A stretch of 20,279 nt of DNA from a virus. The stretch covers positions 995-21,273 of IMG/VR virus record IMGVR_UViG_3300030419_004325, one strand, 5' to 3'. The notes under the pieces are model-generated. The model had not been told where the DNA came from, did no database searches, and worked only from the letters and a program-made list of their open reading frames with translations. Below are positions 1 through 9,216 of the stretch, piece after piece. How positions within the stretch are numbered: the stretch's first letter is position 1; every line of letters starts with the position of its first letter. The position numbers were made by a program, and so were the translations under genes.

Positions 1-99
1 AGTTCTCTTAACAGGGTCCACCACACACTTAGTCAAATATTCGTCATCCATAGGCTGATGCATCCCAGTAGCACCTCCAAATATAGCACAGGTCAACAT
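1..99 (-). CDS. N-terminus of an unidentified gene, cut by window edge
   Basis: An open frame starts with ATG at 99-97 and stays open to position 1, giving 33 residues (MLTCAIFGGATG, then MHQPMDDEYL and on). It begins only 5 bases after the stop codon of the upstream 243-residue gene, the same tight spacing seen throughout this minus-strand cluster, which is the main reason to believe it. A second in-frame ATG lies at 63-61 and could be the true start. No clear Shine-Dalgarno sequence precedes either. The product is not recognised from this fragment; position suggests another tail or baseplate protein. Confidence 0.5.
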   Translation of the reverse strand, partial: MLTCAIFGGATGMHQPMDDEYLTKCVVDPVKRT

Positions 100-104
100 A
101 GAAG

Positions 105-836
105 TCAACCCGTTGTTGTATTTGGATAATCGTGGTCTGCTTCAGGACGGTCTTCCCATGTCTCTCCAGTATACTCAACTATTAATGGTTTAACATCCTT
201 TCTCTCTGCATAGATGTGATAGAAACAATCAATTGGCATCCCACCTTTTGACTGTAGATATACTTTCTCATCATCCCATCTCTTCACAATAATATCTTGA
301 TGAGCACCAACAGGTTGAAGTTGAACACTAATACTATTAATATGTACTAAATCTTTCCAATAAGAAGGAAATATAATCTCTTTTGAATTTCTACAACGTC
401 CACGATAAAAAACTGAAACCTCAGGACCCTCAATACATGCATGAGCAAGACGCATCCCTGGCGTAGAAGGATGCTCCATATCAAAAAGTTTTGGTTTAGA
501 GTCTGCTGTTCTATGTCTTGCTTCTAATCTACCTGTAGAAAGACAATCAACAGTACCACTCACATACATATTACCCTTAATATAAACCGCATCTCCTGAT
601 CCAGTTACCAATAAAGAATGTTTAGCAGAAGGACAATCAGGATCATCATTAGAAAGAGGTCCTACCATCAAAGTGGCTTCTGTTGATGAATAAGTATCAG
701 GTGGACCAACAACCACTGGACCTTCAAGAGCTGCTGATCCATTTATTTTCTTTCTACCTTCCCTAATCGCAGGATAAACACCAGTACCAACATGAAGTTG
801 TCCACCAATATTTACATCATCCAAATTAAATGACAT
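105..836 (-). CDS. virion structural protein with a C-terminal domain common in marine phages
   Basis: This 243-residue protein probably sits on the tail or baseplate. Residues about 1-105 are beta-rich and low in complexity, with segments such as VVVGPP, SLLVTGSGDAVYIKGNMYVSG, resembling short repeats of phage fibre shafts. Residues about 117-223 form a distinct domain that begins LFDMEHPSTPGMRLAHACIE, continues GPEVSVFYRGR, IIFPSYWKDLV, SISVQLQPVG, and ends CFYHIYAERKD, LIVEYTGE. I recognise this pattern (D-x-x-HP-x-x-x-G-x-RL-x-H-x-C-x-EGPE) from many marine phage and algal-virus structural proteins, where its role is not settled. A strong AGGAGGA lies 7 bases before the ATG. It follows the spike-like gene with a gap of 12 bases. 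No catalytic motif is seen. Tail fibre or adhesin is possible but inferred. Confidence 0.75.
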   Translation of the reverse strand: MSFNLDDVNIGGQLHVGTGVYPAIREGRKKINGSAALEGPVVVGPPDTYSSTEATLMVGPLSNDDPDCPSAKHSLLVTGSGDAVYIKGNMYVSGTVDCLSTGRLEARHRTADSKPKLFDMEHPSTPGMRLAHACIEGPEVSVFYRGRCRNSKEIIFPSYWKDLVHINSISVQLQPVGAHQDIIVKRWDDEKVYLQSKGGMPIDCFYHIYAERKDVKPLIVEYTGETWEDRPEADHDYPNTTTG

Positions 837-843
837 TCTTTAA

Positions 844-850
844 TCCTCCT
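844..850 (-). promoter_or_regulatory. strong Shine-Dalgarno of the 243-residue gene
   Basis: AGGAGGA on the minus strand, 7 bases before the ATG at 836. It overlaps the TAG stop codon of the preceding gene (851-849), so a ribosome terminating there is already on the next start site. It is one of the best SD matches in the window; most neighbours have weak ones. Confidence 0.7.
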
Positions 851-1520
851 AATCCCTAAAAATGTTAATGGCGGTAAGTATATTATTTAACCGCTGTACT
901 AATTGCCCACCAACTTTAGAATCTTTATAGAAGGTGGCAGCAGTAAAACCTTTAATGGCTGCCCCATAGATGGTTAAAGGACCACACGTACTGATTTCAC
1001 CATATCCTACAGAAGAAATTCTATACAAAAAACTTGAACTAACTAAAAATTTCTTACTCTTAATACTAACACTTTCAGTGGCATCCATAATAATATTACC
1101 ATTACTCCCTTTGCCATCAACAGCAATCATTTCAATATCATTAGCTTGTAATCTAATCTTTCCATTGCTAGCAATAATAGTAATGTTACCATTATCTGCA
1201 ATTATACTGCAAGTATCTTCTGCAGGACTTATAATTTGCCCAGAAGTATCTGTTCCAGTTCTAACTGAAAACTTACCCGGACTAGTTGCCGTAGTGCATC
1301 CCCTACGAACACCATCATTATCTAAAGTAAGTTGATGACGACCATCCTTTGCTTGAAGTTGTACTCCAGCAGTGACCTGTGCATTCCTATCAATCCTACC
1401 AAAATACATTCCACCATGGTCATTACCATAACCCGTGGCAGTATAATTCATCTTGGCATTTTCATTCTTGCCTGCGGGTGTCTTACTGGTTTCTTGGGGT
1501 ATCCTAGGTTCGTCTGCCAT
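849..1520 (-). CDS. beta-helix spike-like protein (gp5 needle / VgrG-like C-terminal type)
   Basis: This 223-residue protein has a polar, probably disordered N-terminus (residues 1-35), then a region of short alternating strands. Residues about 104-158 carry stacked repeats of the form GNITIIASNGKIRLQANDIE, then GNIIMDATESVSIKSKK. This is the pattern of the triple-stranded beta-prism needle at the C-terminus of T4 gp5 and of VgrG spikes. The C-terminal part (residues 160-223) is less repetitive. It may therefore be the membrane-piercing needle, or a trimeric shaft protein near the central spike. The gp5 homologue encoded upstream has no such region, which supports a split of functions. The start ATG at 1520 has a weak purine-rich AAGAAAG before it and lies 14 bases after the stop of the 1945-residue gene. 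The alternative is a tail fibre shaft with the same fold. Confidence 0.6.
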   Translation of the reverse strand: MADEPRIPQETSKTPAGKNENAKMNYTATGYGNDHGGMYFGRIDRNAQVTAGVQLQAKDGRHQLTLDNDGVRRGCTTATSPGKFSVRTGTDTSGQIISPAEDTCSIIADNGNITIIASNGKIRLQANDIEMIAVDGKGSNGNIIMDATESVSIKSKKFLVSSSFLYRISSVGYGEISTCGPLTIYGAAIKGFTAATFYKDSKVGGQLVQRLNNILTAINIFRD

Positions 1521-1534
1521 TCTTTCTTAACTAT

Positions 1535-4500
1535 TTAAGTGAGATTCTCAGGAGTTCCTGGAATATTAAGTCTAGGATCATTACTAGTAACATCACTACC
1601 CTGTCTCTGGATCGCAGATGGAGGTGTAGTAACTGTAGCATCGATGCTTTCCTGTAGTGTATCATATATCTGGATAGGTTGTCCAGCAGTTGCATACCAA
1701 CCAGCATACTTGATACCATTCTCATAGTAAACCGCACCGTAGTATGGTTTACCATTGTAGTATCCAGTTTGTTTGATGCCAGCCAAATCTGTTACCTGAA
1801 TAATATCCTCAGGAGGAAGTATGTCTGGTGGAACAACTACAAATTCAAACTCAGGTATAAGACGAGTCCCTAATCCTGTTGGCGTATCAATCCAAATCTG
1901 CGGAACAGATGGAACTGGTGTGAGTTGGGGTGGAGGAGTCACTATAACATCAACTACTCGTCCAAAATTATCACAAACTGGTTTAAATTTATACCCCAAA
2001 TCAGGCTCCATTATAATCTTATCCGTTGAACAATCATTATTAATACCTGGTTGCTCAACCTTCACCTTCTTGATAACCGGAACTACTGGATATTGTGGAT
2101 CATCAGGTCCAGGACCCTCATCCTCAAAACCAGTACCAGGATCATTAATTTCTACCTCAGTCACAACACCCTTTCCACCCACTTCTTTAGGGCAAGGTGG
2201 AGGAACAAGAATACCAGAGACTCCCATAGGATTTTTTGTCCAGGATTTTCCCTTATCAACGGCAACACTTACATCCTTTCTAATCTCTAGTACTACACCA
2301 GCAGGATTACTTCTAAACACATCATCATTAGGACTACCAACTTCAAGTCCTTGATGATGAGTATTGATTAATCTAATCTTAACATCATATCTACCAGGTG
2401 TTCCAATGTTAATCTTATCATAACTCTTATCACTACTTAATGTATAATTCTCATCCGCAAATAATAATTGCTCACCATTAATATATAATTCTGCTTTATT
2501 ATCTGCAGCAAAAAGAATATCATACTGACCCTTAAGAGGGAAATCAACATTCTTCCACTCTAAAACTTTCGTTCCTACATTATCAGGAGTAGGTTTATCT
2601 AAATCTGTATCAACATTAGCAGGAGAAACCCCAAACTTATTCATCACCTTACCCCATCTCTTATCCGTATAATGGAAAAGGTTGGGACCACTATAAGAAA
2701 CCTCTCCTTTCTTTTGTTTAATTATCTTTGTCTCATTTGCTGGTGGTCCAGATACTACCTCAACATAACTATCACCACCATTCTCTCCACCTTTAACATT
2801 CTTACCCTGTCCTCCTTTACCAACAACAATTTTTAATTTCCGACCTGCTTCAATTTCCTCCGTCACATAAGCATAAGCACCACCACTACCACCACTTCCC
2901 TGCCTATCTCCGTCAGTATCTTTAAATCCACTTCCACCACCACCAATACAAACTATCGTTACACTATTCTTCTGTTTAGATTCTCCCGGAACTGTTACAT
3001 TATAAACTCCTGGAGAAGTCCATTGCTGAGACTTGGAAGTAAGTCCCCACGTAATTTTTACACCACCACTTCCACCATGTCCTCCTCTACCACTAGAATT
3101 TTTTCTAACAGCACCACCACCGCCACCACCCATAGCAACTCCATCACCACCTGAAGAATATGTATTATTAGAATCTTTAGTTACTGTCTGCTCAATAGAT
3201 CCTACTTGAGTTCCTTGGAAATTAACACCAAATCCACCAGGACCACCCTTATATCTCCCACTCCCCATAGAATCTATTTGACTATGACTTAAAGTATTAA
3301 TACTATGACCACCATTTCTTAATCCAGCACCACCACCACGTCCACCATGATGCTTACCATACATGTTATCATCACCACCTGGTCCACCAGAACCACCCTT
3401 ACCTACAATAACTTTACCGCCAACTAACTGTTCACTATTATCTGTTCCTCCTTTACCACCACCAGCATGGCATACAATTCCTGTTGCCGATGGAGCAGGT
3501 GCAGTAGGAGGTGTTCTTCTCCAATCTCTAGCACTGAAAATTTTCTTACTTACATCCTTATACGTAACAAAACTATAATTTTCTACTTCAATTCTTAAAG
3601 TCTTTAACCCAGCAGTTAAGAAAAACTTAGAACTACCCCTTATTTTATTCTTTCTTCTAGAAAGATCTAACTTTAAATCATCATCAATATAATACCTTGC
3701 TATATCATCCACCTCACCTTTAAGTTGATAGTATCCATCATAAGGAACATCTATCTTCCATGTGTTAGTAAATACTTTTCCTCCATGAGCAGTTCCAGGA
3801 GTATTTAAAGGTAAGACAGGCGAAACAGCATATCGATTAAGAAACTCACTCCAACCCTTACCAGTGTGCTTATGTCTCTTAGCCATCTCAGCATCCATTC
3901 TCACTGGATACCATTGTCCTCCAGAAACTACCTTACTACCTCCACTACTCCCACTACTATTTCCACTACCATCATCTATAACTCCAGCAATATCCGCCTG
4001 ATGTCCCAATATTCCTTTACGAATAGCACTAGAAGACTTACCTGTACCTATCCAATCATCAACTTCCTTCTCACTAGCTACTCTATTCCAACGTTGTTTA
4101 TACCAGTCCTTAATATTACTACGAAGTCCACCATCAAAACTAGAAGCACCACCACTTGCACCACTACGTGCACCACCAGAAGTAGGAAATCTAGTAGTCC
4201 ACATAGGATTGTTAGGACATCTCCCCTTTGCCTTAGGAATTTCTTCTACTGGAACAGGAGGGAGGGGTGCCTTAATTGTAAAAGCAACACCCATAGGATT
4301 CTCTTGCCAAGACTTAGCAGATACTACAGTCTTAGTAGCATAAGCAACCTCAACATCAACAGCCAGAACCATAGGGTTAATACCCTTAATAGTTTCTTCT
4401 AATTTAAACTTACATTGATTACCCTTTACACTATAAAATTGACCTTCAGTTACTGTACATACAATGTCTTGCCAATCACCATCTCTCCACTCTTCCATCT

Positions 4501-7372
4501 CCAATCTTCTACCATTATCCCTTACACGTACTCTTACATTAGAACTTTGCTCACTAGTACATATCACATCATATTCTTTTCCAACCTCAACATTCTTCAT
4601 AAAGTTTTGATTTAATTGAGGACCCTTCAACTGTTTCCCTACCGAAAATAATCCAGGAATAGTAATCTTATTAGCAAAATCAGCAGCACTGGTAACTTTA
4701 AAGGAAACTTCTTTGTCCTTTACTGTCTTACCTCCTTCTTGTCTAAAACCAAACCTACCCCCTGGTATCTGTTCTAAACCAGCATCAAGTGTATAGTTTC
4801 CTTTCTTAAAGAACCTAGTGTAAGTACTGGTACCAGTAGGAAGACTCGCCTGTCCATTAATAAAACCTTCCTTCCTGATGCTTACATCTCCACCGGGACC
4901 ATGGAACCTAAGATTTACACTATCATCAACAGCAACTTTGATAATATAATTTCCATCAATCGGGAAATTAATATTCCTCCATTTGATCTCATGTGTTCCT
5001 GCATAAGGATTGGTATCTAATTCTTTAGTAGTATCAAAAGGACAAACACCAGCAGTATTTACAAACCCACCTCTACCATAGACATTAGTTCTCCATAACT
5101 GTCGGTTCGCTTTACCCATCCAGTCAACAGTATTGAAAACCTTCTGTACTTTTATTCCTGCTGCTGGTGAAGTCTTAGGTTTAGCAGGAGGTTTTAATCT
5201 TTTCTTCTCTGGTGTTACAGAATTTACTCTAAGATTAATGCTTGCATTGCGATCAAACCCACCTTGAATATCATCATCTAGTTCTATTCTTGTATCTGCA
5301 ATCCCCTTTGCAGATATACCTTCTCTCTTAAAAAGTGATGCACTATCATGTCCTGAAACAGTAGAAGAAACAATACGAGCACCAGCACCTCCAGATTGGC
5401 CGATTATTTGTATTGGATAACGACCAGCAGGAAACTTAGCAGTTCCAGTTAAAGTCTCTCTCCTTCTACCTTTAGTTCTTGTTAAAATAATATCACCACA
5501 TCTCATCTCTCTCACAGATAAACCTGATGTGCTCCACTTATCATTAGTATCCAGTAACAAAGTACATTCCGCAGTACCAGCACCACTAACTACCAATGTA
5601 AGATCACTTATACTACTCCCTTCAAACTTTGCTGTAGCAGTGGATACATCTTCATATTCAACATCAACACTATCTTTTTGAGGAGGTTCCTGTATCGTAA
5701 CATCTTTATATTGTAAGGTATTAAGAAGATCTATTCTCATCTTATGAACCTTTCCTTTCGTATCACTATCTTCCCAATCAAAATGCTTCTTAAGAATAGA
5801 AGGTTTATCTTTCCACTTAGCAATCTTTGGCATCAATTGCTGACCATCCAAATAAAATGATGCTTCATTATCACACTGAGCTTTAAAGGTATACTCACCT
5901 GGATAAGGGAACTCTTCTTCCCATTCCATAGTAAATAACATCCCTGCAAAATCACTACCTGGTGCATTAGACATAGGTACTGGTGATATTGCATGATCAT
6001 TCATAAAACTACGTGCTATATCAGTTGGCTTACCCTTCTGAGAAGATGAAACCGCACCCTGAGTTCCTGGAATGGTTAATTTATAAGTTAAATCATAAGT
6101 ACTATGACCACTCACCTTTCTTACATTGCTTGACTTAAATATACCAGTCTTAGCTTGTATCTGTAGATCGTCATTATCATTACCACTTTTAGCCAAGTCA
6201 GCAAAAATAGAAGAAGAAGTTCCTAGTCCCTTTTCTACTCCTCTAGTTCCAAAATTCTTTAAAAGAAGTCCTTGCTCAGTTCCCTTCTTTTTATATGACC
6301 CCTGAGATGTTACTTTATAATCAACATTAGGTTTTATCTGTTTAGTTATGGACCTTGGTTCTCCACCATCAGTATAATCATCTGCCTTTACTACGAAGGT
6401 ATGAGAGCCACCTACTTCAGTAAAAGTAAACTGCAATCCCTTTCCCTTTCCACCTTCAGTATAAATGTCAAATACTACGTCTTCAAAAGCACCTGGTAAC
6501 TTTGTGACAGTACCATGAGTTAATTGACTACCACCCCATGCCCAATGATATACAGGATATACAGTTCTATTAGGGTTAAAGTTTAATTTCTTTTGCCTCT
6601 TAACAAATCCTTCTTCATTATCAGAGACAACACTAAGAGGAGCTTCCTTTCTTGTAAACCACCAAGGGTCAGTTAAAGCAGCAAGATACTCTTGAAACTG
6701 TATTATCTGTCTCTTAATAGGATCCTTTTCATCATTCACATAGATTGATGGATCCCAAGGACCTAGATCTTTTCCATCAGGAGAATACCGTTGTCCATAA
6801 CCTACATCATTTTTCTTACTGTTTGCTTCACATAAATTTTTAATATCAGGTGGAAAATACTCCTCAAATTCTTCTTCAGCATCATAAACTTCTTTTACTA
6901 TAGCAGTCTGTCCCAATCCAGCTATAGCAACTACCCCACCACCTTTCTGACCCCCACCATCCTTTATCTTAACAATAGGAGGATACTTATATCCATGTCC
7001 ACCTGATATTAGATGGACACCTAATATACCACCATCCTTACCCACTACAGCATTTCCTTTAACACCTACACCACCTCCTCCAAAGAACTCTACTCTTGGA
7101 GTACCATAAGGTTTCTTTAAATTAATTCCATCACACTGATTTTCTGGTTCTGCAGGAATAAAAACATCTGCTGGTTGTAACTTATTAACCTCATTAATAT
7201 TTTTATATTCAATCCTTTTCCTATTCCTTATAATAAAGGTAGTGCCAGGATTTAATTCAGCATATCTATTAGCATCACAGACATCAACACCTTCCACATA
7301 GCCTCTATCGGTAGAAATATATCCTACCCTAATATCACTCTTTGATGGTGGCCCAAATAGATTAAATCCCAT
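1535..7372 (-). CDS. giant modular virion protein with PA14-like and glycine-rich modules
   Basis: At 1945 residues this is the largest gene here, uninterrupted over 5838 bases. The N-terminal part (residues about 95-155) is glycine-rich with the fibre-type pattern HLISGGHGYKYPPIVKIKDG. Four related modules follow at about 455-550, 757-875, 1172-1265 and 1571-1660. Each resembles a PA14/lectin-type fold: a W or F, then (F/Y)xVSP, a PGT-like turn, an aromatic strand ending in FPxxGxY, and D(D/N)xAxxYxxGxxL. Two are followed by a tag W-x-x-NPMGV (about 1020 and 1710). Residues about 1300-1540 are glycine-rich with a strand pattern GVYNVTVPG, VTIVCIGGGG, LKIVVGKGGQG, as in phage adhesin tips. 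The C-terminus has a tyrosine-rich segment near 1869 (GYYNGKPYYGAVYYENGIKY). It directly follows gp5 (11-base gap). The likely role is a large baseplate-attached fibre or carbohydrate-binding structural protein, inferred from domains and place. Confidence 0.8.
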   Translation of the reverse strand: MGFNLFGPPSKSDIRVGYISTDRGYVEGVDVCDANRYAELNPGTTFIIRNRKRIEYKNINEVNKLQPADVFIPAEPENQCDGINLKKPYGTPRVEFFGGGGVGVKGNAVVGKDGGILGVHLISGGHGYKYPPIVKIKDGGGQKGGGVVAIAGLGQTAIVKEVYDAEEEFEEYFPPDIKNLCEANSKKNDVGYGQRYSPDGKDLGPWDPSIYVNDEKDPIKRQIIQFQEYLAALTDPWWFTRKEAPLSVVSDNEEGFVKRQKKLNFNPNRTVYPVYHWAWGGSQLTHGTVTKLPGAFEDVVFDIYTEGGKGKGLQFTFTEVGGSHTFVVKADDYTDGGEPRSITKQIKPNVDYKVTSQGSYKKKGTEQGLLLKNFGTRGVEKGLGTSSSIFADLAKSGNDNDDLQIQAKTGIFKSSNVRKVSGHSTYDLTYKLTIPGTQGAVSSSQKGKPTDIARSFMNDHAISPVPMSNAPGSDFAGMLFTMEWEEEFPYPGEYTFKAQCDNEASFYLDGQQLMPKIAKWKDKPSILKKHFDWEDSDTKGKVHKMRIDLLNTLQYKDVTIQEPPQKDSVDVEYEDVSTATAKFEGSSISDLTLVVSGAGTAECTLLLDTNDKWSTSGLSVREMRCGDIILTRTKGRRRETLTGTAKFPAGRYPIQIIGQSGGAGARIVSSTVSGHDSASLFKREGISAKGIADTRIELDDDIQGGFDRNASINLRVNSVTPEKKRLKPPAKPKTSPAAGIKVQKVFNTVDWMGKANRQLWRTNVYGRGGFVNTAGVCPFDTTKELDTNPYAGTHEIKWRNINFPIDGNYIIKVAVDDSVNLRFHGPGGDVSIRKEGFINGQASLPTGTSTYTRFFKKGNYTLDAGLEQIPGGRFGFRQEGGKTVKDKEVSFKVTSAADFANKITIPGLFSVGKQLKGPQLNQNFMKNVEVGKEYDVICTSEQSSNVRVRVRDNGRRLEMEEWRDGDWQDIVCTVTEGQFYSVKGNQCKFKLEETIKGINPMVLAVDVEVAYATKTVVSAKSWQENPMGVAFTIKAPLPPVPVEEIPKAKGRCPNNPMWTTRFPTSGGARSGASGGASSFDGGLRSNIKDWYKQRWNRVASEKEVDDWIGTGKSSSAIRKGILGHQADIAGVIDDGSGNSSGSSGGSKVVSGGQWYPVRMDAEMAKRHKHTGKGWSEFLNRYAVSPVLPLNTPGTAHGGKVFTNTWKIDVPYDGYYQLKGEVDDIARYYIDDDLKLDLSRRKNKIRGSSKFFLTAGLKTLRIEVENYSFVTYKDVSKKIFSARDWRRTPPTAPAPSATGIVCHAGGGKGGTDNSEQLVGGKVIVGKGGSGGPGGDDNMYGKHHGGRGGGAGLRNGGHSINTLSHSQIDSMGSGRYKGGPGGFGVNFQGTQVGSIEQTVTKDSNNTYSSGGDGVAMGGGGGGAVRKNSSGRGGHGGSGGVKITWGLTSKSQQWTSPGVYNVTVPGESKQKNSVTIVCIGGGGSGFKDTDGDRQGSGGSGGAYAYVTEEIEAGRKLKIVVGKGGQGKNVKGGENGGDSYVEVVSGPPANETKIIKQKKGEVSYSGPNLFHYTDKRWGKVMNKFGVSPANVDTDLDKPTPDNVGTKVLEWKNVDFPLKGQYDILFAADNKAELYINGEQLLFADENYTLSSDKSYDKINIGTPGRYDVKIRLINTHHQGLEVGSPNDDVFRSNPAGVVLEIRKDVSVAVDKGKSWTKNPMGVSGILVPPPCPKEVGGKGVVTEVEINDPGTGFEDEGPGPDDPQYPVVPVIKKVKVEQPGINNDCSTDKIIMEPDLGYKFKPVCDNFGRVVDVIVTPPPQLTPVPSVPQIWIDTPTGLGTRLIPEFEFVVVPPDILPPEDIIQVTDLAGIKQTGYYNGKPYYGAVYYENGIKYAGWYATAGQPIQIYDTLQESIDATVTTPPSAIQRQGSDVTSNDPRLNIPGTPENLT

Positions 7373-7383
7373 AGGTATATTTA

Positions 7384-9216
7384 TTAGGCTTGATATAAAT
7401 CAGAAGCAGCATCAAGAGCTTGTTGACCCTTTTCAGTAGCAATATCTGTTACCTTCTCTATTACTTTATCATTTAAAAGATCAATCATTCCCTGATCTTT
7501 AGATGGTTCAGCGAATGGAATCTTAGTAGTAGGAGGAGGTGGGACCTCCATCTGAGCAATTTGACCAATCGCCGCAGGGCTAGGAGTAGTTTTCTCTGTT
7601 TGAGCACCAGATCCTTCTGCCATAGTATAAAAATCAGATGCAGCAAGTTCAGGTGGCATCTCAAAAGAAAGAACGTTTGCTGGTAGATTTTCAAACGCGA
7701 GGGCAGATTCTACACTACCTTGCATATCAGGAAGTTTCATCTGAATATTACCCAAGGAATCAGTAAGTCCCGCAAGTTGTGAAGACATATCACCTAAGAA
7801 CATATTCATCTTATTCAACATATTATCATTTGCATCATTAATCTTATCACGTTGAAGTGCAATTGTTTTTCCTATAAGTTCTTCAGAACTACAAATAGCA
7901 ACCTCAGGATAAGTTTTTTTTGAATCTGGAGGTAAAGACTTTGCCATTTCCCGCGCTTCTTTTTCCTTATTTGCAAGATCTAATGCTTGATTTAATATAC
8001 CCTTCACTGAATCCTCAAGTCCATTAGTAATTTCTAAATATTCTTCTTGCAATTTATTAGCAAATCCTTCTTGAACATCAGCATACTGAAATCTACTTGC
8101 TGCTGGCATCTCAGCCATAGTTGCTGCTGCCTCAGAAAACATTGACTTCAAACTAAACTCTGCCAACTTATCAACAGAAATTTTATTAAACTTAGCAAGA
8201 TGTTTACTAGTTAAATCAACTTCCTTTTGCATATCAGGAATTTTATTTGCTACTGCTGTAGTATAATCTGTCAAACTTTTAAGATGTCTTTCCGCTTTAG
8301 AAGAAAGATTCTCAAGTTCAGTTTGAACTCCTTTCTCTGCTGACTCTACAATATGACCTGGTTTAAGCATAACAGTTTTATGCTGATAGAGTTCATCTTT
8401 TATCACACTTGAAGCAGGTTTTAAATTAGGAGCAGTTCCACCTGATTCCAGAGCCACTCCTGGTTCTGCTTGTGCTAAAGGAGAATTTGCTTTCTTACAT
8501 CTCGCTGCCTTACCAGCAAGAACACCTTCCTTAACCTTATCCTCTAAATCTTGTCCACTTAAACCTGCTGCTTCTCCTTCTGCTCTTGCACTTGCAGCAT
8601 CTTTTTGTTGAGCAGAATTTAATGGACGATCAGATCTCAATCCATACTTATTAAGAAGAACACCAGGAGGAACCTCAGCACACTCTTTCTCTAACTCTTC
8701 ACTCTTAGGTTTCTCTATACCAACATCATCATCAGGAGGCCATGACCTTCCCTGTAATCTTGATGGATCATTACTCCGTGCATACCCACTAACGCCAGAG
8801 AAATTGTCTTCAGTAGTTCCTACTGATGTAGATAATTTCGTTTGAGGATTGTTCCCCAAGATTCCCATAATGACAGGAACCTGTTGGTCAGGTCCATCCA
8901 TAAAGAATCCAAAGACAAAGTTACCCTGACGGATTTGTGGTGACTGAAAAGCATTAGCAGCACCACTACCCGCTGTAACAGGGTATAATATAGTAGCCCA
9001 AGGAAGTTGATCAGAAGGAATCGTTTCCTCATCCTTATCATGAACCCCAAGAATCCTTACCTTATATCTACGACCCCATCCAAGTTGATGATCCCTCTCT
9101 GAATAAACACCAGGCTCAATATTCTCTCTCCAAGTAGCATCATCAGGTATCTGACCTACCCACCAGAGAAATTGTCCTCCTAGAAATCCAGGATCAAATA
9201 GGGCTCCTCCTTCCAT
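7384..9216 (-). CDS. 5: baseplate hub/spike protein, gp5-like with OB-fold
   Basis: This 610-residue protein resembles T4 gp5 at its N-terminus. Residues about 18-122 form the OB-fold: WWVGQIPDD, then GWGRRYKVRILGVHDKDEE, IPSDQLPWATILYPVTAG, and GNFVFGFFMDGPDQQVPVIM ending GILGNNP. T4 gp5 then carries a lysozyme and a beta-helix needle; neither is visible here. Instead, residues about 175-265 are polar, and residues about 270-530 are mostly helical and partly coiled coil (ELENLSSKAERHLKSL and similar), with a proline-rich C-terminus (MEVPPPPTTKIPFAEPSKDQ). It should trimerise and plug the tail tube below gp27. The ATG follows the TAA of the 85-residue gene with no base between them, so coupled translation is likely. 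An SD-like AAGGAGGA lies inside codons 2-4 rather than before the start, which is odd; no better downstream start is seen. Confidence 0.85.
   Translation of the reverse strand: MEGGALFDPGFLGGQFLWWVGQIPDDATWRENIEPGVYSERDHQLGWGRRYKVRILGVHDKDEETIPSDQLPWATILYPVTAGSGAANAFQSPQIRQGNFVFGFFMDGPDQQVPVIMGILGNNPQTKLSTSVGTTEDNFSGVSGYARSNDPSRLQGRSWPPDDDVGIEKPKSEELEKECAEVPPGVLLNKYGLRSDRPLNSAQQKDAASARAEGEAAGLSGQDLEDKVKEGVLAGKAARCKKANSPLAQAEPGVALESGGTAPNLKPASSVIKDELYQHKTVMLKPGHIVESAEKGVQTELENLSSKAERHLKSLTDYTTAVANKIPDMQKEVDLTSKHLAKFNKISVDKLAEFSLKSMFSEAAATMAEMPAASRFQYADVQEGFANKLQEEYLEITNGLEDSVKGILNQALDLANKEKEAREMAKSLPPDSKKTYPEVAICSSEELIGKTIALQRDKINDANDNMLNKMNMFLGDMSSQLAGLTDSLGNIQMKLPDMQGSVESALAFENLPANVLSFEMPPELAASDFYTMAEGSGAQTEKTTPSPAAIGQIAQMEVPPPPTTKIPFAEPSKDQGMIDLLNDKVIEKVTDIATEKGQQALDAASDLYQA

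Noticed and set aside
1821-2354. A 177-codon plus-strand open frame, and others at 3866-4402 and 970-1335
   Set aside because: All are antisense to well-supported minus-strand genes, with low-complexity Ser/Thr/Pro composition and no recognisable domain.
3060-3480. Repeated CCACCACC-type DNA that could suggest a tandem repeat or CRISPR-like array
   Set aside because: It is the coding consequence of poly-glycine stretches; the units are irregular and there are no spacers.
7373-7386. AATAAATA on the minus strand just before the giant gene, a 7/8 late-promoter match
   Set aside because: With normal spacing, transcription would start at about the ATG, leaving no leader, and the match overlaps the gp5 stop codon. 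Chance is likely in AT-rich sequence.
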